This document shows, one piece after another, positions 34,630 through 43,838 of a stretch of DNA of 48,530 nt. Under the pieces are notes generated by a model that made no database searches, was not told the DNA's origin, and was given only the letters and a program-made list of their open reading frames with translations. The position numbers and the translations under genes are program-made. The stretch comes from Campylobacterales bacterium (GTDB taxonomy: Bacteria > Campylobacterota > Campylobacteria > Campylobacterales > Nitratiruptoraceae): assembly GCA_027082175.1 (NCBI GenBank), contig JALWIX010000059.1:1-48530 (forward strand), written 5' to 3'. The first letter of the stretch is position 1. Every line of letters starts with the position of its first letter.

Positions 34630-35589
34630 ATGAAACTAAGTTTTTTGGCGAAAGAGTTAAACTTAAAGTTAATCGGTGAAGATAAAGAGATTGTAAAGAT
34701 TCAAAGTCTGAAAAAGGCCGATTTTAATGATTTGTCGTTTTTAGAAAACCAAAAATATTTAAAAGATTTAAAAGCTACAAACGCCGCAGCGGTAATTTTG
34801 CAAGAAAAATATATAAAAGAGCTTCCAAAAGGCGCGTCGGCTCTAATAAGCGACGAGCCATATCTCTCTTTAGCATATGCCACGAAATATTTTGCAGAGC
34901 CTCCTATCGAAGATGAGGGAGATGAGCCAATCATAGAAGAGGGAGCTAAAATATATCCAAATGTATATATTGGGAAAAATTCCAAAATCTCGAAAAATGT
35001 TGTGTTAATGCCGGGCGTTTTTGTAGGCGATAATGTAGAGATTGGCGAAAACACTCTAATCTATCCCAACGTAACTATATATAGAGATTGTAAAATAGGT
35101 AAAAATTGTATCATACATGCAGGAACGGTGATAGGTAGCGATGGGTATGGATTTGCTCACACAAAAGATGGAAGACACATAAAAATATATCAAAACGGGA
35201 ATGTGATCATAGAAGATGAAGTGGAAATAGGAGCTAACTGTTGTATCGACAGAGCCGTATTTGATTCAACCATTATCAAAAAAGGAACAAAACTTGACAA
35301 CTTGATTCAGATAGCTCATAACTGCGAAATAGGGGAAAATGTTTTAATGGCTTCGCAAGTCGGAATATCCGGCTCTTCAATCTTAGGTAGAAACGTAGTA
35401 ATGGGTGGACAAAGCGCGACTGCCGGACATTTAAAGATAGGAGATTTTGCGGTAATAGCCGCTAGAGGCGGCGTTACAAAATCTATAGAGGGCGGAAAAA
35501 CATATGCTGGATTTCCTTTAATGCTTCATAAAGAGTGGTTGAAGTTACAAGCAAAACTATCACAATTTTTGAAAAAGAGAGGCTCTTAA
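34630..35589 (+). CDS. lpxD: UDP-3-O-acylglucosamine N-acyltransferase
   Basis: LpxD adds the second hydroxy-acyl chain to the lipid A precursor, using acyl-ACP. The 319-residue protein has the N-terminal uridine-binding domain ([19 protein letters not shown]). A left-handed beta helix of hexapeptide repeats follows ([37 protein letters not shown]). The catalytic histidine is expected in [13 protein letters not shown], about residue 231. A short helical C-terminus closes the protein. AGGATA is the ribosome site. It marks the end of the recognisable core-gene part of the window. Confidence 0.95.
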   Translation: MKLSFLAKELNLKLIGEDKEIVKIQSLKKADFNDLSFLENQKYLKDLKATNAAAVILQEKYIKELPKGASALISDEPYLSLAYATKYFAEPPIEDEGDEPIIEEGAKIYPNVYIGKNSKISKNVVLMPGVFVGDNVEIGENTLIYPNVTIYRDCKIGKNCIIHAGTVIGSDGYGFAHTKDGRHIKIYQNGNVIIEDEVEIGANCCIDRAVFDSTIIKKGTKLDNLIQIAHNCEIGENVLMASQVGISGSSILGRNVVMGGQSATAGHLKIGDFAVIAARGGVTKSIEGGKTYAGFPLMLHKEWLKLQAKLSQFLKKRGS

Positions 35590-35644
35590 AGAAAAAGTGA
35601 AATTTACTATATAATATATAAGAGATTAATTTTTAGGGAAAAAT

Positions 35645-36199
35645 ATGCCGGCAATAAAAATAGATGAGATTTATTATACTTATGACGATTATAAAAATTG
35701 GGAAGGGGATTGGGAGCTAATAAATGGTATGCCGTATGCTATGGCGCCGGCGCCGGTAAAAAAACATCAAAGTATTGCAAGCGCTATTATTTCAAATTTT
35801 TATGAGCAATTAGATAATTGTTTAAAATGTGAAGTCTTAGGGAAAATTGATTATAAAATTTCAGAAGATACTGTAGTTAGACCAGATGTTGTATTGACTT
35901 GCGATGAGGAAAATGAGGCATATCTTACAAAAACTCCGGAAATAATAGTAGAAATAGCCAGTAAAAATAGCGTAAAAAAAGATGAGATTTATAAATTTAG
36001 CCTATATGAAGCTGAAAAAGTAAAATATTATGTCATTGTCTATCCGGAAGATTTAAGGGCAAAAATTTTTAAGCAAAATAGAAAAAGATATGAAAAAGTT
36101 GGAGATTTTTTTAAAGAGAGCTATTTTTTTGAAGATACCTCTTGTAAAGTTAGTTTAGATTTTGATAAAGTTTTTAAAAGATTAAGAAAACAGATATGA
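35645..36199 (+). CDS. Uma2 family PD-(D/E)XK nuclease-like protein
   Basis: The 184-residue protein has the Uma2 (DUF820) layout: an N-terminal YDDYKNWEGDWELINGMPY, the basic KKHQSIASAI helix, RPDVVLTCD for the PD motif, and IIVEIASKNS for the E-x-K end of the catalytic strand. KFSLYEAEKVKYYVIVYPED follows, as usual in the family. Such genes are abundant in cyanobacteria and scattered elsewhere, with unproven roles; some are linked to mobile DNA. A TATAAT at 35610-35615 suggests its own promoter. The next gene starts 24 nt later. Confidence 0.85.
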   Translation: MPAIKIDEIYYTYDDYKNWEGDWELINGMPYAMAPAPVKKHQSIASAIISNFYEQLDNCLKCEVLGKIDYKISEDTVVRPDVVLTCDEENEAYLTKTPEIIVEIASKNSVKKDEIYKFSLYEAEKVKYYVIVYPEDLRAKIFKQNRKRYEKVGDFFKESYFFEDTSCKVSLDFDKVFKRLRKQI

Positions 36200-36223
36200 A
36201 ATGAGGCAAAAAATAGTTTTAAA

Positions 36224-37174
36224 ATGAGATTTTTTTTTATCTTGTTTTTGTTTGTACAAGTAGTTTTTGCAAATAGCGTTAAAGATGAGCAAATATTTTC
36301 TAAAATAGTAGTAGATATAAAAAATAAAAATTTTAATAAGGCATATAAGAGTTTTAAAAACTCCGATATAAAAACTGATACTTCAAAAGTCGTTAAAATA
36401 GCTGATTTATCTTTAAAACTTGGAAATTATAAATTTACCAAATCGGTATTAACGCTAACTTCTCTTTACAAGAGAGAAGAAGATGTATTGATCTACTCTA
36501 TAATCAATCACTATTTTAAGGTAGCTGACTTTTTGCTAAAAAACTTTAAAACGGATATTAATCCGATAGTCGATCAAAACACTCAAAGAACATTGCTACA
36601 CTTTTCCGTTTTAAACGATGATGAAGAAGCTGTTAGTTTTCTTTTAAAAAATGGAGCAAAAGTTGATGTAAAAGATAGATACTTCTTAACCCCTCTTTTT
36701 TATATTAACTCAAAAAAAGTTTTAAAATGTTTTAAGAAGGCAAATCCAAAAAAATTAAGACTTGCCAAATGTAGTATTTTGCTAGATGAAGAGAGAGTTG
36801 AAGAGGCAATAGCATACTGTCGCGACAAAGCTAGACTATCTGAAATATATGGTTATACTGTGGGAGCTTCTTGGTATTATCTTTTAGCCAAAGAGCCTCA
36901 AAAGAGCAAAAAGTTTTCAGAAAAACTTTATAAAGAAAATAATTATATTGGAAATATTAACTTGGCTCACTACTACATACTAAATAACGAATATCAAAAA
37001 GCTAAAAATCTATATGAAGATTTTATAGATAGTTTAGATAGTTATTCGGATATTAAAGAAGCAAAAAGAGTTTTGATAGAGGACTTTACAATTTTAAGAA
37101 AAATCTACAAAAAAAGATTTGACATCTATAAAGCATTCGATATTTATCATGAAATTTTAGGGGATAAGATATGA
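36224..37174 (+). CDS. Secreted ankyrin-repeat protein, first gene of the Bat-type cluster
   Basis: The 316-residue protein begins with a Sec signal peptide (MRFFFILFLFVQVVFA, then NSV). The mature part has an alpha-helical N-terminal third and one or two ankyrin repeats (TLLHFSVLNDDEEAVSFLLK, then KDRYFLTPLFYINSKKVLK). A C-terminal helical section resembles TPR/Sel1 pairs (NINLAHYYILNNEYQKAKNLYEDF). It is likely periplasmic. It resembles the last gene of the cluster (42881): FLTPLFYINSKKVLK aligns with FKPLHYARSKEALK. Its stop overlaps the MoxR start (ATGA). No good ribosome site is seen ahead of the ATG. Function unknown; a scaffold or partner for the VWA proteins is inference. Confidence 0.8.
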   Translation: MRFFFILFLFVQVVFANSVKDEQIFSKIVVDIKNKNFNKAYKSFKNSDIKTDTSKVVKIADLSLKLGNYKFTKSVLTLTSLYKREEDVLIYSIINHYFKVADFLLKNFKTDINPIVDQNTQRTLLHFSVLNDDEEAVSFLLKNGAKVDVKDRYFLTPLFYINSKKVLKCFKKANPKKLRLAKCSILLDEERVEEAIAYCRDKARLSEIYGYTVGASWYYLLAKEPQKSKKFSEKLYKENNYIGNINLAHYYILNNEYQKAKNLYEDFIDSLDSYSDIKEAKRVLIEDFTILRKIYKKRFDIYKAFDIYHEILGDKI

Positions 37175-38088
37175 TATCTAAAATTAAGAGCGAATTAAAA
37201 AAAGTTATCGTATCTCAAGAGAAGATGGTTGATTCTCTTTTGATTACGCTGCTTTGCGAAGGGCATCTGCTAATTGAGGGTTATCCTGGAGTGGCTAAAA
37301 CTACAATTATCAAAGCTCTTTCAAAAATTGTGGGTTTAGAGTTTAAGCGAATCTCTTTCACGCCTGATCTTTTGCCAAGCGATATATTGGGCATAGAGAT
37401 TTATAACGCTTCAACTAATTCATTTGAGATAAAAAAAGGAGTAGTTTTTACAGATTTGCTTCTTGCAGATGAGATTAACAGAGCTCCCGCGAAAGTTCAA
37501 AGCGCTTTACTAGAAGCGATGGCGGAGAGACAAGTAACTATTGGAGGAGAGACATTTGATCTCAAAAAGCCATTTATGGTAATGGCTACTCAAAACCCGA
37601 TAGAAGAGAGCGGGGTATATAACTTGCCGCAGGCGCAACTTGATAGATTTTTATTAAAAATCGTTGTGGATTTTCCAAAAAAATCAATTGAAGAGGTAGA
37701 GATACTAAATCGTTATCAAAAAGCTCACAGTTTAGATGAAGTTGCGCAAATAGCAACTATTGAGGATATTTTAAATCTTCAAAATCAAGCAAACTCTGTT
37801 TTTGTAGATGAAAAAGTAAAAGAGTATATGGCTAGTATCATTTTAGCCACTAGAAAACACCCTCTTGTTAAAATAGGCTCTTCTCCTAGAGGAACGATAG
37901 CTCTTTTTAAAACTTCTAAAGCACATGCCTTGATTAGCGGAAAAGATTATGTTGCTCCTTCAAACATAAAAGCGGTTTTAAACGATGTATTGCGGCATAG
38001 GATAACGCTAAGTTTTGAAGCGATTTCTCAAAATGTTACCGTAGAGGATGTAATCGATGATATAGTAAAACAGACAAGAGTGCCTTAA
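37171..38088 (+). CDS. MoxR-family AAA+ ATPase
   Basis: MoxR ATPases act as chaperones for the assembly or activation of partners that usually carry VWA domains. The 305-residue protein has Walker A GYPGVAKTT (37-45), Walker B LLLADE (96-101), the insert ERQVTIGGETFDL, sensor 1 ATQNPIE, and PLPQAQLDRF-like sequence as NLPQAQLDRF. All are standard for the family. GGGGAT stands ahead of the ATG. The following four to five genes (DUF58, small membrane protein, two VWA proteins, BatD) are its classical partners, so the client is probably encoded alongside. Confidence 0.94.
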   Translation: MISKIKSELKKVIVSQEKMVDSLLITLLCEGHLLIEGYPGVAKTTIIKALSKIVGLEFKRISFTPDLLPSDILGIEIYNASTNSFEIKKGVVFTDLLLADEINRAPAKVQSALLEAMAERQVTIGGETFDLKKPFMVMATQNPIEESGVYNLPQAQLDRFLLKIVVDFPKKSIEEVEILNRYQKAHSLDEVAQIATIEDILNLQNQANSVFVDEKVKEYMASIILATRKHPLVKIGSSPRGTIALFKTSKAHALISGKDYVAPSNIKAVLNDVLRHRITLSFEAISQNVTVEDVIDDIVKQTRVP

Positions 38089-38897
38089 TGGATCATAAAA
38101 AGATTCTTATCAAATCAAAAAAACTGATATTTTCTGATTTTGCAGGTATGCATAGTTTAAGTCTTAAAGGCGACGGGCTTGATTTTAAGGATTTAAGAGA
38201 GTATACGTTTGATCATGATGTTCGTTTTATTGATTGGAAAATTAGCGCAAAGTTTCAAAAACCATTTGTTAAAGAGTTTCAACAAGAGAGCTCTTTAAAT
38301 ATCTATTTTGTTTTGGCGATTGATAAGAGCATTTCGTTTCAAGATAAAAAAGAGATGATGTTTGAGGCTTTCTCTCTTTTGGCATATAGTAGCTTAAGAT
38401 ATGAAGATAGGGTCTCAATCTTACTATTTGATGATAAAATAAGGTTTTTTTATCCGCCAACTAACCAAGAAGAACTGCTTTTACATTTTGGAAAATTTTT
38501 TGAAGATTTTAAGACGGCGGTAAAAAGGGTAGATTTTAATGAACTTTTTAAACATTTGCACTTTAAAGCTCCATCTTTAGTCGTTATTTTTGCCGACTTT
38601 TTATCAAAAATCGATTTTAGTGGGTTAGAACCAAAAAACGAGTATATTTTCATCGGTATAAACAAAGATATTGAGTTTGATATTTCAAAGTATCTATCTT
38701 ATACTATTTTAGACCAGGATGGAAGGGTAGTTGTCGAGTATCTGACAAATAATATAGCGGATAGCTATAACCAAAAAGTAAAAACTATTTATGAAGAATT
38801 TAAAGAAAAATGCAAAAAGATGCGGATAAGATATATCAGTTTAACCGAAAAGGAGAAAATTTTTCAAAAACTTCTTTTAGGATTGAGTGATGTTTGA
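38088..38897 (+). CDS. DUF58 domain protein (BatA-operon type)
   Basis: The 269-residue soluble protein has the DUF58 signature LREYTFDHDVRFIDWKISAKFQKPFVKEF at about 38-66. A VWA-like alpha/beta fold follows, starting IYFVLAIDKSISF, in which the MIDAS is reduced to DKS. It lacks the long N-terminal membrane portion of larger DUF58 proteins. DUF58 proteins are nearly always next to MoxR, as here (the start shares one base with the MoxR stop). Role inferred: cytoplasmic partner of the ATPase in the Bat system. Confidence 0.9.
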   Translation: MDHKKILIKSKKLIFSDFAGMHSLSLKGDGLDFKDLREYTFDHDVRFIDWKISAKFQKPFVKEFQQESSLNIYFVLAIDKSISFQDKKEMMFEAFSLLAYSSLRYEDRVSILLFDDKIRFFYPPTNQEELLLHFGKFFEDFKTAVKRVDFNELFKHLHFKAPSLVVIFADFLSKIDFSGLEPKNEYIFIGINKDIEFDISKYLSYTILDQDGRVVVEYLTNNIADSYNQKVKTIYEEFKEKCKKMRIRYISLTEKEKIFQKLLLGLSDV

Positions 38898-39234
38898 GTT
38901 GGAAGAGCCTATTTTTCAACAACCAGATTTGTCGATTTTTTATATGATTATAATGCTTATTTTGCTCTTTGTAGTGTTTTATATACTATTTAAACTCTTT
39001 AAAAAGTTTTCTTTTTCTCTTCCTAAAAAGCGTATAGATATAGATAAAGTTGATCTAAACAATCCAAAGGAAGCCGCCTATCTTTTAAGCGAATACGCAG
39101 ACCTTTACGCAAAAGAGAATCCATATTATGATAAGTTAAAAGAGCGTTTAAAAGAGTATAAATATAAAAAGGAGGTTCCGCATTTTGACAGTGAGACTCT
39201 AAAAATTATCCAAAATTTTAAAGAGGCGTTATGA
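38890..39234 (+). CDS. Small single-pass membrane protein of the Bat cluster (DUF4381-like position)
   Basis: The 114-residue protein has one strong membrane segment (about 17-37: IFYMIIMLILLFVVFYILFK), then a cytoplasmic helical tail with an acidic/Lys-rich pattern. In MoxR-VWA operons a short protein of this type (DUF4381) is often found between DUF58 and BatA; the position fits and the sequence match is weak. The ATG at 38890 lies inside the end of the DUF58 gene, one codon after a GTG in the same frame that could also serve. AGGA is seven bases upstream. Confidence 0.75.
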   Translation: MFELEEPIFQQPDLSIFYMIIMLILLFVVFYILFKLFKKFSFSLPKKRIDIDKVDLNNPKEAAYLLSEYADLYAKENPYYDKLKERLKEYKYKKEVPHFDSETLKIIQNFKEAL

Positions 39235-40106
39235 GCTTTGAATACCCTTATGCGCTTTTTCTTATAGCAGCGCTGTTTTTGTGCGAGTTTTTGTGTAAAA
39301 AAAGGGGTGTTAAAAGCGTTGTTTTTTCACACACAGAGTTTTTAACTCTTTATAAAGATAGTAAAATTGATAAGATTTTGTATCTGTTAATAATGATTTT
39401 GCTAACTATAGCCATAGCTAATCCTTATAAAAAAGTTTATATTGGCTCTACGCATACAAAAGGAAGAAATATCGTTATAGTTTTAGATAATAGCCCATCA
39501 ATGTATTGGTCATTTGGAGAGGGCAGTAAGATAGGTGTGGCGAAAAGAATCATCAAAGAGTTTATCTTAAAAAGAAGGTTTGATAATATCGGTTTAGTGG
39601 TGTTTGCTGGCGAAGTTTATTATCTTGCGCCTATAACGACAAATCACGACTATATCTTTACAACGTTAAGCAAGGTTGATAAAGAGTTTTTAGAGGGAGG
39701 AACAGCCCTTTATGACAGTATAGAATATGCGATAAGAGTTTTTAAAGATTCAAAGAGTAAAAATAATATTTTAATTGTTTTAACCGATGGAGAAGATACT
39801 GAAAGTTCTCTCTCATTAAGTCAGCTTCTAAATAGTTTAAAGTTTGCAAATGCTAAAACTTATACCATTGGCATCGGAAACAGTATAAATGAAGATGTGT
39901 TAAAAAAGATAGGAGAGTACTATAACGCTACAAGTCCTTCAGCGCTACAAACTATTTATGACAAGATAGATAGGATCGAAAAGTACAATGTTAAAACTAA
40001 AAAGTATTATAAAAAAATCTTTTATTTTCAGGAGTTGTTATTGCTTGGGTCTTTTTTATTGATTATACTTATAGGCAAAGAGTATTATGCAGTTTTTAAA
40101 CGTTAG
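39231..40106 (+). CDS. Membrane-anchored VWA protein, BatA-like
   Basis: The 291-residue protein has two N-terminal membrane segments (about 6-22 and 48-64), a VWA domain facing the periplasm, and one C-terminal segment (about 265-283). The MIDAS metal site is complete: D86, S88 and S90 in LDNSPSM, T158 in GGTALYD, and D186 in LTDGED. These are the features of BatA. It starts with a 4-nt overlap after a GAGG ribosome site, and its end overlaps the next VWA gene by 20 nt, suggesting tightly coupled synthesis of the two VWA proteins. Confidence 0.9.
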   Translation: MSFEYPYALFLIAALFLCEFLCKKRGVKSVVFSHTEFLTLYKDSKIDKILYLLIMILLTIAIANPYKKVYIGSTHTKGRNIVIVLDNSPSMYWSFGEGSKIGVAKRIIKEFILKRRFDNIGLVVFAGEVYYLAPITTNHDYIFTTLSKVDKEFLEGGTALYDSIEYAIRVFKDSKSKNNILIVLTDGEDTESSLSLSQLLNSLKFANAKTYTIGIGNSINEDVLKKIGEYYNATSPSALQTIYDKIDRIEKYNVKTKKYYKKIFYFQELLLLGSFLLIILIGKEYYAVFKR

Positions 40107-41382
40107 TTTTTTATTTGTAGCGTTTTTTCTTCTTTTGTTGTTGCCATTTGTGAAAAAAAGAGCGCTATTTTTGGCGCTATTTTTTCTCTTTGTCGCTCTA
40201 TCTAGACCGGTGATAAATGATGGAGATAAAATAATAAAAGATAAAAATATTGAGATTGTTTTAGCTCTTGATATCTCTCGTTCGATGCAGTTAAAAGATA
40301 TAAAGCCAAGTAGGATAAAAGTCGCTATAGAAAAACTAAAAAGTTTTTGCCTAAATAGTGAAGAGTTTTCAATGGCGTTAATTGTTTTTGGAAGAAGTAG
40401 CGAGATTGTTGTTCCGATGACCAAAGATAAGACTCTTATGTTAGAGAGAATTTCAGCTATTGAAAACTTTGATGATGTAGAAGGAACTAACTATAAAGAT
40501 GTGATAAAAAATGCCACTTTGCTTTTTAGCACTCTCAATCGCCATATACTCTTTTTTACCGATGGCGGTGATAAAGAAGATACTAAAGCTATATCAAAAC
40601 TTGCCAAAAAGTTAAACATTAAGCTTCACGCTTTAACTATTGCGACGCATAAAAAGATGATGTTAGATGGGTTTTGGGTTTTATTTAATGAAAAATTTAA
40701 ACAAGAAATTATCAAAAGCGGAGGGATTTACAAAGAAGTAACCGCGGATAACAGCGATATTGAAGAATTATTAGAGGAGTTAATGTTAAAAGCTAGTAAT
40801 AGTGTTATAAAAGTTCCAAAACAGACGGAACTTTTTTATATTCCTGCATTAATAGCTTTGATGATAATTTTTGCGAAACGATATTTTGTTTATCTTACAA
40901 TACTCTTTGTATTATTTATTCCAAAACCTATTGAGGCAAACTTTTTAGGATATATCCAGTTAAAACTTCAAAATTATGACTTAGCCATTAAACTTTTAAC
41001 GCCTCCAAAAGATGATGTTGAAAAGTACAATTTAGCCTTTGCCCTTGAGAAGGTAGGGCGACTTGAAGAGGCTAAAAAAGTATTAGAGTCGATAAATACC
41101 GAAGATAAGCTTCTTAAAAAAAAGGCCAAATATAACTTAGCTATGATTTATGCAAAAACAAAAGAGTATCAAAAGGCGCTTTTAATACTGCAAACTTTAA
41201 AAAAGTGTTGCGACAGCAAAAAAATAGATGAAAAAATCAAACTTATACAACAAATACTTAAAAATAAAAAACAAAAACTTATGAAAAAACAAAAAGCTAT
41301 CCACTCAAATAAAAAGATTGTCAAAAAGTTTATACCTGTTACTTTAGGTGATGGCGAGGGATATAAAGGAAAGCCGTGGTAA
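40087..41382 (+). CDS. VWA plus TPR protein, BatB/BatC-like fusion
   Basis: The 431-residue protein has two N-terminal membrane segments (about 7-21 and 26-42) and a VWA domain with a full MIDAS (D62, S64 and S66 in LDISRSM; T134 in EGTNY; D159 in FTDGGD). A membrane segment follows (about 258-284), and then a periplasmic tail. The tail has TPR-like helix pairs from about residue 290 (YIQLKLQNYDLAIKLL, YNLAFALEKVGRLEEAKKVL, YNLAMIYAKTKEYQKALLIL). It ends in a Lys-rich stretch and GEGYKGKPW. In Bacteroides BatB and the TPR protein BatC are separate, and here they are one chain. Overlaps BatD by 7 nt. Confidence 0.9.
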   Translation: MQFLNVSFLFVAFFLLLLLPFVKKRALFLALFFLFVALSRPVINDGDKIIKDKNIEIVLALDISRSMQLKDIKPSRIKVAIEKLKSFCLNSEEFSMALIVFGRSSEIVVPMTKDKTLMLERISAIENFDDVEGTNYKDVIKNATLLFSTLNRHILFFTDGGDKEDTKAISKLAKKLNIKLHALTIATHKKMMLDGFWVLFNEKFKQEIIKSGGIYKEVTADNSDIEELLEELMLKASNSVIKVPKQTELFYIPALIALMIIFAKRYFVYLTILFVLFIPKPIEANFLGYIQLKLQNYDLAIKLLTPPKDDVEKYNLAFALEKVGRLEEAKKVLESINTEDKLLKKKAKYNLAMIYAKTKEYQKALLILQTLKKCCDSKKIDEKIKLIQQILKNKKQKLMKKQKAIHSNKKIVKKFIPVTLGDGEGYKGKPW

Positions 41383-42884
41383 GGATAGTTTTGTTTTTGT
41401 TACTTATAAAGTCTATTTTGCTTCCAGACACTATTTCAGAAATATCTTTTGAAATTATAAATAACAAGATAAATAAATTAATATTTGATGAGCAAAAAGC
41501 AAAGGTTAAAGTAAAAATAGAAGCTAAAAAAACCAGTTACCTTTGTGGAGAGGAGGGGAGTTTTAAGATAGTTGTCCAGGGAGCAGAGCTTGCTAGTGTG
41601 GTTTTTCCTACTTTAAGATGGCTTGATGGGCAGTTTATTGAAGATAGAGACTATATAGATAAAAATGAAAGCAGCGTTTTTAAAAGATTTAAATTCCAAG
41701 CGACAAATAGTTTTACTATTCCCAAACTAAAAATTGTCGTTAACAAACAGATATACTATACAAAACCTTTGCATATCAAAGTAGAGATTCCTAAAATATT
41801 AAAAGGCAAAATAAATTGCAAAAGCTACTACTCTATCAACGAATATCTACAAAATTTTCCTTTTAGATTTACTCAAGTCTGCGTAGCTTGGGATAAAAAT
41901 ATAAAATTAGAGTATATAGAAAGACCGGTTTTGTGGGATTTTGATGTGGTAAAGGAAGATATAGGCACTCAAAAGTTAGCTCTTGATAATGATGTATATT
42001 TTAAACGCTATATTTTAAGCCCATACAAAAGCGGCAAACTCTCAATTCCAAACAGTTTGGTTAAAATCTCTTATCTAGGAAAAACTCTTTATTATCCAAT
42101 CTTAAACTATTCTCCTATAGAGTTTAAACCATTGCCAAAAGGAGTATATTTAGCGGGAAAATATGAGATTGCTTCAAAAAAGATTTCGAATGAGAGGATT
42201 GAAGTAGAAGTAAAAGGAGTTGGCAGTTGCGATAATATCAGTGAATTTGAGCTGGTTTTGCCAGATGCTATTGTTACTAAAGAGATGGCTAAAACTATAA
42301 ACATAGTTGATAGTAAAAGAAATATTTGTAAGATATATTTTAAGGAGGTTTTTTTTATAAAAACAGATAAAAACATAATAATAGAGCCTTTTGAGTTAAC
42401 CTTTTTTGATCCAAAAACCAATAGATTAAAAACGATTAAAACTAAAGAACTGTTTTTTGAGAAAAATCTCTTTTTAGAGCCAAAAAGAAAAGAGATAGAA
42501 CAGAAAAAAGAGCTTGATTTGAAAAAAGCTTTTATTTTGTTTTATGTAATGTCTATTTTTATACTGTTTTTGTTAAGAGAGTATCTAAAACGGCTTTTTC
42601 TATCTTCAAAACCGGCCAAAGAGCTTGAAGAGGCTGATAGTTTAGAAAAGCTTTATGAACTGCTTATAAAGTACGCAAAAGATGAGAGGTTGCTAAAATA
42701 TATAACCGATTTGGAGAAGGTCATTTATGAAAAACAAGAGATTGAGATCGATAAAAAAGAGATTGTAAAAGAGCTATCTTACGAGATAGTTGGCAAACAA
42801 AAAGTATTGATTTTAAAGATGCTAACATTTCTTTTAATAGGGCTGATTGTAGGTTTTATTCCTTTGGTTGGAGTGCTTAAATGA
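41376..42884 (+). CDS. BatD-like periplasmic/membrane protein
   Basis: The 502-residue protein starts with a hydrophobic signal (MVRIVLFLLLIKSILL). A large beta-rich domain comes next, with repeated strand patterns such as YLCGEEGSFKIVVQGAEL and LSPYKSGKLSIPNSLVKISY, as in BatD (oxygen-tolerance family). A membrane segment at about 385-401, a short cytoplasmic helical stretch, and a final hydrophobic segment at 480-500 follow. The start is GTG within the end of the preceding gene. BatD is expected to form a membrane complex with the VWA proteins. Its beta domains probably bind partners in the periplasm. Confidence 0.82.
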   Translation: MVRIVLFLLLIKSILLPDTISEISFEIINNKINKLIFDEQKAKVKVKIEAKKTSYLCGEEGSFKIVVQGAELASVVFPTLRWLDGQFIEDRDYIDKNESSVFKRFKFQATNSFTIPKLKIVVNKQIYYTKPLHIKVEIPKILKGKINCKSYYSINEYLQNFPFRFTQVCVAWDKNIKLEYIERPVLWDFDVVKEDIGTQKLALDNDVYFKRYILSPYKSGKLSIPNSLVKISYLGKTLYYPILNYSPIEFKPLPKGVYLAGKYEIASKKISNERIEVEVKGVGSCDNISEFELVLPDAIVTKEMAKTINIVDSKRNICKIYFKEVFFIKTDKNIIIEPFELTFFDPKTNRLKTIKTKELFFEKNLFLEPKRKEIEQKKELDLKKAFILFYVMSIFILFLLREYLKRLFLSSKPAKELEEADSLEKLYELLIKYAKDERLLKYITDLEKVIYEKQEIEIDKKEIVKELSYEIVGKQKVLILKMLTFLLIGLIVGFIPLVGVLK

Positions 42885-43789
42885 AAAAGATTATATTAAT
42901 AACACTTTTTTCTATTAAACTTTTTTCACTCTCTGATATTTTGTATGATGAACTTAAAAAAGCAAATATTGGACTATTTGAAAGAGATGTAAAAAAGTGT
43001 GTCGGATATGACTATGTGCTGCCAGAAGCTCTTCCACTTATCTTTTATTTTGTCATAGATGAAGATTTAAAAAAGATAAAAGAGTATGACGATGTTATAT
43101 ACGATACGGCAAGCCTGCTTCTATGCTACTACCGAGACGATTTAGATTTTGAAAGGCTCTATGAAAAAGAGATAAAAAAATATTTTGGCAGAGAGTATTT
43201 TAAAAGTATTAAAAAAAGAGTCTATTTAGCCGCAAAATATGTTAAAAATTTAGAAGAGTTTAAAAATGTTGCAAAATATTTAGATGAAACTTTACTAGCT
43301 CATTTTGTAGTCAAAAGCGACAATATAGAGCTTATGAGGCTTATTTTAAATAAAGACAACATTAACAAAACAGATAGCAAAGGATTTAAACCATTACACT
43401 ATGCAAGAAGTAAAGAGGCTCTAAAAATTTTACAAAAACTAGGAGCCAACATTTATGAAAAGAGCGGCGATGGCAAAAACCTTCTTTTAGCCTATGTTAG
43501 CGTTTATGAGCAAATCGATATGGACTTTGTAGAGTATCTTATAAAAAGAAAAAAGTTTAGCCCAACATCCAAAGACAACAATGGAAACAACATTCTCCAT
43601 CTTGCAAAAACAGCTTTAAGTTTTGCCTATCTGGTGCATTTTAACCGAAACAATCTCTATGAAAAAAACAGAGCCGGCATCGAACCGCTTGAGATGATAG
43701 TCCATAAAAAAGATAGAGCCTTTTTAAAAGAGGTGTTAGAGCATACATATATTCCGTATATAAAAATTATTGATAGGTTAAAGTTTTGA
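42881..43789 (+). CDS. Secreted ankyrin-repeat protein, last gene of the Bat-type cluster
   Basis: The 302-residue protein has a Sec signal peptide (MKKIILITLFSIKLFS) and a helical N-terminal half. It then has three to four ankyrin repeats: AHFVVKSDNIELMRLILNK, FKPLHYARSKEALKILQKL, KNLLLAYVSVYEQIDMDFVE and NNILHLAKTALSFAYLVH. It is a likely paralogue of the first gene of the cluster (36224). The start overlaps BatD by 4 nt. A hairpin at 43839-43860 follows. A decayed copy of its final 16 codons or so is found at 45362-45421, showing that this gene or its tail was once duplicated. Confidence 0.82.
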   Translation: MKKIILITLFSIKLFSLSDILYDELKKANIGLFERDVKKCVGYDYVLPEALPLIFYFVIDEDLKKIKEYDDVIYDTASLLLCYYRDDLDFERLYEKEIKKYFGREYFKSIKKRVYLAAKYVKNLEEFKNVAKYLDETLLAHFVVKSDNIELMRLILNKDNINKTDSKGFKPLHYARSKEALKILQKLGANIYEKSGDGKNLLLAYVSVYEQIDMDFVEYLIKRKKFSPTSKDNNGNNILHLAKTALSFAYLVHFNRNNLYEKNRAGIEPLEMIVHKKDRAFLKEVLEHTYIPYIKIIDRLKF

Positions 43790-43838
43790 AATCTTTAATT
43801 TTTTGAAAGAATAAAGCAGAAAAATTTTTGATTACTCA

